Assembly: GCF_003688995.1 (NCBI RefSeq) | Contig: NZ_PENI01000018.1 | Coordinates: 1-64,000 of the forward strand | Direction: 5' to 3' | DNA from: Streptomyces shenzhenensis | GTDB taxonomy: Bacteria > Actinomycetota > Actinomycetes > Streptomycetales > Streptomycetaceae | Length of the DNA stretch: 64,000 nucleotides | Shown: positions 59,729 through 64,000 of the stretch, one piece after another | Layout of the letters: each line of letters starts with the position of its first letter | Numbering within the stretch: the first letter of the stretch is position 1 | Notes under the pieces: generated by a model | Database searches by the model: none | What the model saw: only the letters and a program-made list of their open reading frames with translations | Told to the model about the DNA's origin: nothing | Translations under genes and position numbers: made by a program

Positions 59729-60367
59729 CTAGGCAAGTCCTGAGGCCACGAGGGTGAGGGCCGAGCTGAGGGTTGCCGTCAGTTCGGTCTCCGCCGTCGT
59801 GGCGTCGGTGTCCTCCTCGTCGATGCGCCAGGCGTAGTGCTCGATCGCCGCGCGCAGCGCCGCGTTGAACATGGCGGCCTGGACGGTCGGCCCCAGCTCG
59901 TCGGCGGACACTCCGGCCCGTTCGGCGAGGGCGCGGGCGAACGCCGGCTCGGCCGCGTCGTACGACTGGAGCCAGACCGCCCGCAGCCCCGGCTCGTCGC
60001 GGGTCAGCCGGACCAGCGCGCCGATGGTGGCGCGGTCGGGGCCCGCCACCAGGCGGCTGTCGGCGGGTACCGCGCGGGTGAGGACCTCGGCCAGCGGCCG
60101 GCCGGGCCGCCAGGCGCGCAGACAGCCGGCGATCTCCTCGATCCCGGCCTCGAACAGCGGCCGTACGCAGGCCTCCTTGCTCGGGAAGTAGCGCCACACC
60201 GTGCGCGCGGAGACCCCGACGGCCCGCCCGATCTGCTCCCCCGTGGTCGCGGCGACGCCCTGGCCGACGAACAGGTCGACCGCGGCCCGCGCGATCCCCA
60301 GCCGGATCTCCGCCTTGCGCTCCTCGGTCAGGGGCGGTCGTCCCGTGCGTCCACTCGCTGCGGTCAT
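59729..60367 (-). CDS. TetR-family regulator
   Basis: This 212-residue regulator has GIARAAVDLFVGQGVAATTG, EQIGRAVGVSARTVWRYFPS, KEACVRPLFEAG. The C-terminal domain has ALVRLTRDEPGLRAVWLQSY. It converges with dhaM and is divergent from the SDR gene at 60527. An 11-bp-arm inverted repeat lies between, so it probably controls the SDR gene and itself. Confidence 0.86.
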   Translation of the reverse strand: MTAASGRTGRPPLTEERKAEIRLGIARAAVDLFVGQGVAATTGEQIGRAVGVSARTVWRYFPSKEACVRPLFEAGIEEIAGCLRAWRPGRPLAEVLTRAVPADSRLVAGPDRATIGALVRLTRDEPGLRAVWLQSYDAAEPAFARALAERAGVSADELGPTVQAAMFNAALRAAIEHYAWRIDEEDTDATTAETELTATLSSALTLVASGLA

Positions 60368-60414
60368 CTGGTCCTCCGGCTCGGGCTGCTGCTGCCACCG
60401 GAATTCTCCACCGC

Positions 60415-60443
60415 GACTTTATGTCACTCACAGACAATAAGTC
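60415..60443. promoter_or_regulatory. Inverted-repeat operator between the TetR and SDR genes
   Basis: GACTTTATGTC (60415-60425) and GACAATAAGTC (60433-60443) are inverted repeats matching at 9 of 11 positions, with a 7-base centre. TAGGGT at 60445-60450 may be the -10 of the SDR gene. Confidence 0.65.
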
Positions 60444-60526
60444 GTAGGGTGGGCGCGTGCGCCGGGCGCTCCGCCCGGCGCACCACGCGAGACGAACCAA
60501 CTGGATCAACTGATGGGGAGCGGGTC

Positions 60527-61288
60527 ATGGCCAGCGGACTGGACGGCCGGAGCGTCGTCGTCACCGGTGCGGGATCAGGGATCGGGCGGGCCGCGGCGCT
60601 GGCCTTCGCCGCGGAGGGCGCCCGGGTGGTGGTCGCGGACCTGGACGCCGACGGAGCGGGCGCGGCCGTCGAGGAGATCACCCGGGCGGGTGGCACGGCC
60701 GTGGCCGTCACCGGCGACCTCAGCGAGCAGGCCGTGGTGGACCGGCTGGTCGCGACCGCGGTGGAGCACTTCGGCGGGGTGGACGTCCTGGTGAACAACG
60801 CCGGGATCATGGACCGCATGTCGGCCCTGGCGGAGGTGAGCGACGCCGAGTGGGAGCGGGTGCTGCGGGTCAATCTGACCGCCCCGTTCCTGCTCACCCG
60901 GGCGGTGCTGCCGCACATGCTGGCGGCGGGTCGGGGCGTCGTCGTGAACACCGCCTCCGAGGCCGCCCTGCGGGGCAGCGCGGCGGGCGCGGCGTACACG
61001 GCCTCGAAGCACGGGGTGATCGGCCTGACCAAGTCCCTCGCGGTGATGTACCGCAGCCAGGGCATCCGGGCGAACGCGATCGCCCCGGGCGGGACCAGGA
61101 CCGCGATCACCGTGGACGCGGCGGACGGGGCGCACGGACCCGCCGCCCTCGGCGCGTACTTCGGCAACATGGGCCGCACCAGTGAGCCGGCGGAGCAGGC
61201 GGCCGCGATCGTGTTCCTCGCCTCGGACGCGGCGAGCAGCATCAACGGCGCGATCCTGCCGGTGGACAATGGCTGGTCGGCGGTCTGA
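60527..61288 (+). CDS. Short-chain dehydrogenase/reductase
   Basis: This 253-residue classical SDR has the cofactor motif VVVTGAGSGIGRAAALAFAA, the NNAG motif (VLVNNAGIMDRM), Ser in NTASEAALRG and the catalytic YxxxK in YTASKHGVIG (Tyr about 156, Lys about 160). D in VVADLDADG near residue 38 suggests NAD over NADP. GGGGAGCGG precedes the ATG. Substrate unknown. Regulation by the divergent TetR is likely. Confidence 0.88.
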   Translation: MASGLDGRSVVVTGAGSGIGRAAALAFAAEGARVVVADLDADGAGAAVEEITRAGGTAVAVTGDLSEQAVVDRLVATAVEHFGGVDVLVNNAGIMDRMSALAEVSDAEWERVLRVNLTAPFLLTRAVLPHMLAAGRGVVVNTASEAALRGSAAGAAYTASKHGVIGLTKSLAVMYRSQGIRANAIAPGGTRTAITVDAADGAHGPAALGAYFGNMGRTSEPAEQAAAIVFLASDAASSINGAILPVDNGWSAV

Positions 61289-61614
61289 CATCGGCCGGTG
61301 ACACATGGGCGCGGGCACCACGAAACCCAGCACAGGAATATGCTCGCGCCCCATGGTCGGCAGGGGCCGGGGGCCCGGGCCCGCATCGGCCCAGACCACC
61401 CCGACCACCCGCGCACGGCGCGGGATCAGCGACGACAGCGTTCCGCGCCACAGGCGCGAACTCCCCTGTATTTCCGGAGAGTTCGGCCGTGAGGAGCTTC
61501 AGCATACGTAACGTTCCGGGGTGGTCACCAACACGGCCCTCTTGATGAGAGCGCACCGGCCGGGCATATTGGTCCGGACCATTGCCGTGTTGCCGTCCCC
61601 GGGGAGGCACAGCC
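61289..61614 (+). other. Gene-free gap before the fibronectin-III lipoprotein gene
   Basis: I see no gene in these 326 bases. TACGTAACGTTCCGG near 61506-61520 is the most promoter-like stretch. Nothing else stands out. Confidence 0.4.
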
Positions 61615-62616
61615 GTGCGACGCGTTCCCGTACCCCACGCACCGGCCCTGGCGGCACTGGCGCTGGTCGCGGCCTGCGGCTGGAGCGGAGCGGCCGACGA
61701 CGGAGGCGAGCGGCCCCCGGGGGCGCCGACCGGTGTCACCGCACAGGCCGGCAGCGCCACGAGCGTGCACGTCATGTGGAACGCGGTGGCGAGCGCACCG
61801 GGCGTCCACGCCTACGAGATCTATCGCGGCACCACAAAGATCAGCGAAGTGCCGGGTTCCGCGCACATGGTGGACGTCACCAGGCTCACGCCGTCGACCA
61901 CATATGTCTTCACCGTACGGGCCCGGGACGGCGACGGACGGCTCGGCCCGAGCAGCCGGCAGGTGCGGGCGCGGACACCGGCCGCCGTCGCGGCGGACCG
62001 CTCCGCGCCCTCCCGCCCGGCGAGGCCGACGGGACGGGCGGCCGGCAGCCGCGCGGTCCAGCTGTCCTGGGGCGCGGCCGAGGACGACCGGACCGTGGCG
62101 TCGTACGACATCTACCAGGGAACGGCGAAGGTGCACAGCGTCGGCGGCAGCCAGACCGCGACGGTGGTGACCGGACTGCGGCCCGGCACCCGCTACACGT
62201 TCACGATCCGGGCCCGCGACGCGGCGGACAACGTCTCGCCCCCGAGTGCCGCCGTCCGGCTGACGACACCGGGCACCGACGACGACGGCGGCGACACCGC
62301 GCCCACCGGCTTCCGCGTGACGACGCACCGCGCGGACGGGGCCCACTACCTCGACCTGTCCTGGCTCCCGCCGCGCGCCGACGGCGTGGTCACGGAGTAC
62401 CAGATCCAGCTCGACCGCGGGCAGCCCACCTCGCTGGTGTGGGGCGGCACCCCGCCTGAGGGCCGGGCCGCGCACAGCTTCTACATCGGCCGGGAGGCCG
62501 GGGTCGCCCACCGGGTGCGGATCCGGGCCAGGCTGCCGGACGGCACCTGGGGCGGGTTCTCGGCGGAGCGGAAGGTGACGACGGGCTCGGGGTCCGGCTC
62601 CGGGCCACAGGGTTAA
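61615..62616 (+). CDS. Lipoprotein with three fibronectin type III domains
   Basis: This 333-residue protein starts with GTG after GGGGAGG. Its signal ends in the lipobox ALVAACG (Cys about 21). Three FnIII-like units follow, about 35-120 (PPGAPTGVTAQAGSATSVHV, YEIYRGTTKI), 133-225 (YDIYQGTAKV, TGLRPGTRYTFTIRARDAAD) and 240-325 (YLDLSWLPPRADGVVTEYQI). No catalytic domain is present. It may bind glycans or proteins on the cell surface. The stop is TAA, unusual in this DNA. Confidence 0.82.
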   Translation: MRRVPVPHAPALAALALVAACGWSGAADDGGERPPGAPTGVTAQAGSATSVHVMWNAVASAPGVHAYEIYRGTTKISEVPGSAHMVDVTRLTPSTTYVFTVRARDGDGRLGPSSRQVRARTPAAVAADRSAPSRPARPTGRAAGSRAVQLSWGAAEDDRTVASYDIYQGTAKVHSVGGSQTATVVTGLRPGTRYTFTIRARDAADNVSPPSAAVRLTTPGTDDDGGDTAPTGFRVTTHRADGAHYLDLSWLPPRADGVVTEYQIQLDRGQPTSLVWGGTPPEGRAAHSFYIGREAGVAHRVRIRARLPDGTWGGFSAERKVTTGSGSGSGPQG

Positions 62617-62778
62617 GGGAGTTGACCCGGACGGAGCAGCCACTCACCCGGACGGTATCGGTCCGGCTGCGGGACGGCCCGGCGCCGCATGGGATGCGGG
62701 TGAGGCAGCACGGACGTTTCCCGACCCTCGGCGGTGCATGGGACGTTCCGCCAACCGTGCCGCCGGAGGGCAAGCCCA

Positions 62779-63330
62779 ATGCGCACTACTCGATTCCTCT
62801 CCCGCTCCGGCCAGCTACTGGCCGCCGCCGCGGCGCTGCCCGTCGGGCTCGCCGGGCCGTCCACCGCGGCCTCGGGCATCTCGGTGAGCACCAACGCGTC
62901 CACCGTGTCCGTGGTCACCAGCGCGTGCACCCAGATCAACGGCAGCTGGGGCAACGCCTCCCTGCTCGCCGCGGGCCAGACGAACTTCGCCGAAGGACGC
63001 CAGGCGGCGCTCTCCGGCACCACCGTCAGTCAGTCCGCGGCCTGGTCCGACATCAGCCCGGGTACGTACACGGTCGTCGTGGTGTGCTCGAACGGTGGCA
63101 CCGCCGGCTCCCAGTCCGTCATCGTCTCCGCCGCGAAGGCCCCGAATCCCACCCAGGCCCCCCAGACCACCGCCACGCCCGCCCCGCAGCGGGGCGTCGC
63201 GGGCGGTGAGGGCGGCACCGTGCACGACTACGGTCCGGTCACCATCGGCATCGGCGCGGCCCTCGTGGGCGGCGGGGTGATCGCCGCGGGCTGGTACCTG
63301 CGGCGCCGCTCGAAGCCCCACCGCCTCTGA
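62779..63330 (+). CDS. Secreted protein with C-terminal membrane anchor
   Basis: This 183-residue protein has a signal peptide (1-31, ending AGPSTAA), a small beta domain with two Cys (TSACTQINGSWGN and VVVVCSNGGT), a Pro/Thr/Gln-rich linker, and a C-terminal segment GIGAALVGGGVIAAGWYL with a basic tail RRRSKPHRL. This gives a wall-spanning, membrane-anchored product without a sortase motif. GGAGGG (62765-62770) fixes the ATG. Function unknown; lipoprotein gene upstream may be co-expressed. Confidence 0.75.
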   Translation: MRTTRFLSRSGQLLAAAAALPVGLAGPSTAASGISVSTNASTVSVVTSACTQINGSWGNASLLAAGQTNFAEGRQAALSGTTVSQSAAWSDISPGTYTVVVVCSNGGTAGSQSVIVSAAKAPNPTQAPQTTATPAPQRGVAGGEGGTVHDYGPVTIGIGAALVGGGVIAAGWYLRRRSKPHRL

Positions 63331-63923
63331 ACGCCCGCTCCCGCGCCGGGTGCGCACTCGACCGGCCCCGGCCGGTCACCCGTCGCGGGACGGCCCGCGG
63401 CAGCGGCCGGCGCGGTCCCCGGGCGGCCCGCTCCGTCCGGCCCCCGGGGCCGGCTCCCCTCCCCCGCGTCCGCGGTCGGGTCCCCCCGCCCGGACAGGCC
63501 GTCGGGCGGCAGGGTCTCGATCTCCTCCAGGGCGTGGGTGAGTCATCGGGTCCAGACATCTCCAGGCCGACACCCGCGCGCAGGACCAGGTGGCACGGCC
63601 GGTCCTGCGGGCCGGCGCCGGTCGGCGGGACGTCACGGCGCTCGATCTCCTCGTACTCGGCCGGCTGCCGCCGGCGCAGGTCGAGACGGCGATACAGATC
63701 GGCGTCGAGGCCGACCGTGCGGCGGTGTGCGGCCGGAACAGCAGGGCGTCCCGGTGCGGCTTCGGATCCTGGGACGCGGGCGGCCCGGCGGGCCGGCCCG
63801 GGCGCGGAGCCGGCCCCCGGTCAGCTCCAGCCCCGACGAGGGCAACCGGGAGGAGGTGAGCCCGTGCCACGGGCGACGCCCCGGTCGGCGGGCGGCCGGC
63901 CGGGGCGTGCGGGGGAACGGACG
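63331..63923. other. Gene-poor stretch, possibly a decayed gene on the minus strand
   Basis: No intact gene with normal composition is seen in about 590 bases. On the minus strand around 63720-63550 one frame reads DADLYRRLDLRRRQPAEYEE, then RPCHLVLRAGVGLEM, and after a shift LTHALEEIETLPPDG, which looks like natural protein sequence broken by a frameshift and lacking a start. I do not recognise a family. It could also be chance in very GC-rich DNA. Confidence 0.35.
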
Positions 63924-64000
63924 TCAGCGGCTCTCCAGCCGCAGGTGCAGATCCCGCTCCTGGTCGCCGGAGGCGGTGCAGGTCTCCTGGACGGCGAACA
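63924..64000 (-). CDS. 3' end of a gene running off the right edge
   Basis: The minus-strand frame ends FAVQETCTASGDQERDLHLR then LESR and a stop at 63924-63926. The 24 visible residues have the codon bias of real genes here. Too little is present to name the product. Confidence 0.5.
   Translation of the reverse strand, partial: FAVQETCTASGDQERDLHLRLESR

Overview
The window is very GC-rich, densely coded chromosomal DNA of a Streptomyces or a very close relative. This rests on a long chaplin, an SsgA-like sporulation protein, a PAS-PP2C phosphatase, an NsdB-type TPR regulator, two DasR-like boxes in front of a GH19 chitinase, a DUF397 protein, and frequent GTG/TTG starts. I recall a similar order (chitinase, chaplin, Gfo/Idh oxidoreductase, nsdB) from the right arm of the S. 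coelicolor chromosome; I could not check this. No tRNA, rRNA, CRISPR, insertion sequence or prophage is visible.

1-9.8 kb: the 5' end of a secreted chitinase; an organosulfur block (DszC/SfnB-like flavoenzyme, SsuD, SsuE) headed by a 27-residue cysteine-type leader peptide with an attenuator-like hairpin; photolyase; two small membrane stress proteins; GNAT; a divergent MerR/MFS pair; a deaminase. 9.8-27.7 kb: cell-surface and developmental genes: chaplin, S33 peptidase, asparagine synthetase, baeRF-like protein, oxidoreductase, SsgA-like protein, PP2C, nsdB, a kinase-like protein, a peptidoglycan amidase, and a universal stress protein whose 3' end is duplicated.

27.8-46.2 kb: acyl-CoA catabolism. 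A four-gene operon (crotonase, tandem-DUF35 protein, two thiolase-fold proteins without thiolase catalytic residues), divergent from a FadD19-like ligase, resembles the mycobacterial echA19/Rv3521/ltp4/ltp3/fadD19 steroid side-chain genes. Three more acyl/aryl-CoA ligases, a nitronate monooxygenase-like protein, a CrtI-like oxidoreductase and a FadE26-like dehydrogenase follow. Three KstR-like boxes and two copies of a second 17-bp palindrome (TCTGAY-N5-GTCAGA) suggest dual control. About 190-bp imperfect repeats fill one gap in this block.

46.3-55.6 kb: a copper-storage-like protein and an eight-gene operon joining a polyamine-type ABC transporter to a carbon-nitrogen hydrolase, an RraA-like protein, a BKACE-like enzyme and an RpiB-like protein, with a divergent Lrp regulator. 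Several of these enzymes have altered key residues, and I do not recognise the combined pathway. It is the best candidate for an undescribed system here.

55.7-64 kb: an NAD-dependent epimerase/TetR pair, the dhaKLM dihydroxyacetone kinase genes, a TetR/SDR pair, a fibronectin-III lipoprotein, a secreted membrane-anchored protein, a gene-poor and probably decayed stretch, and the 3' end of a gene running off the right edge.
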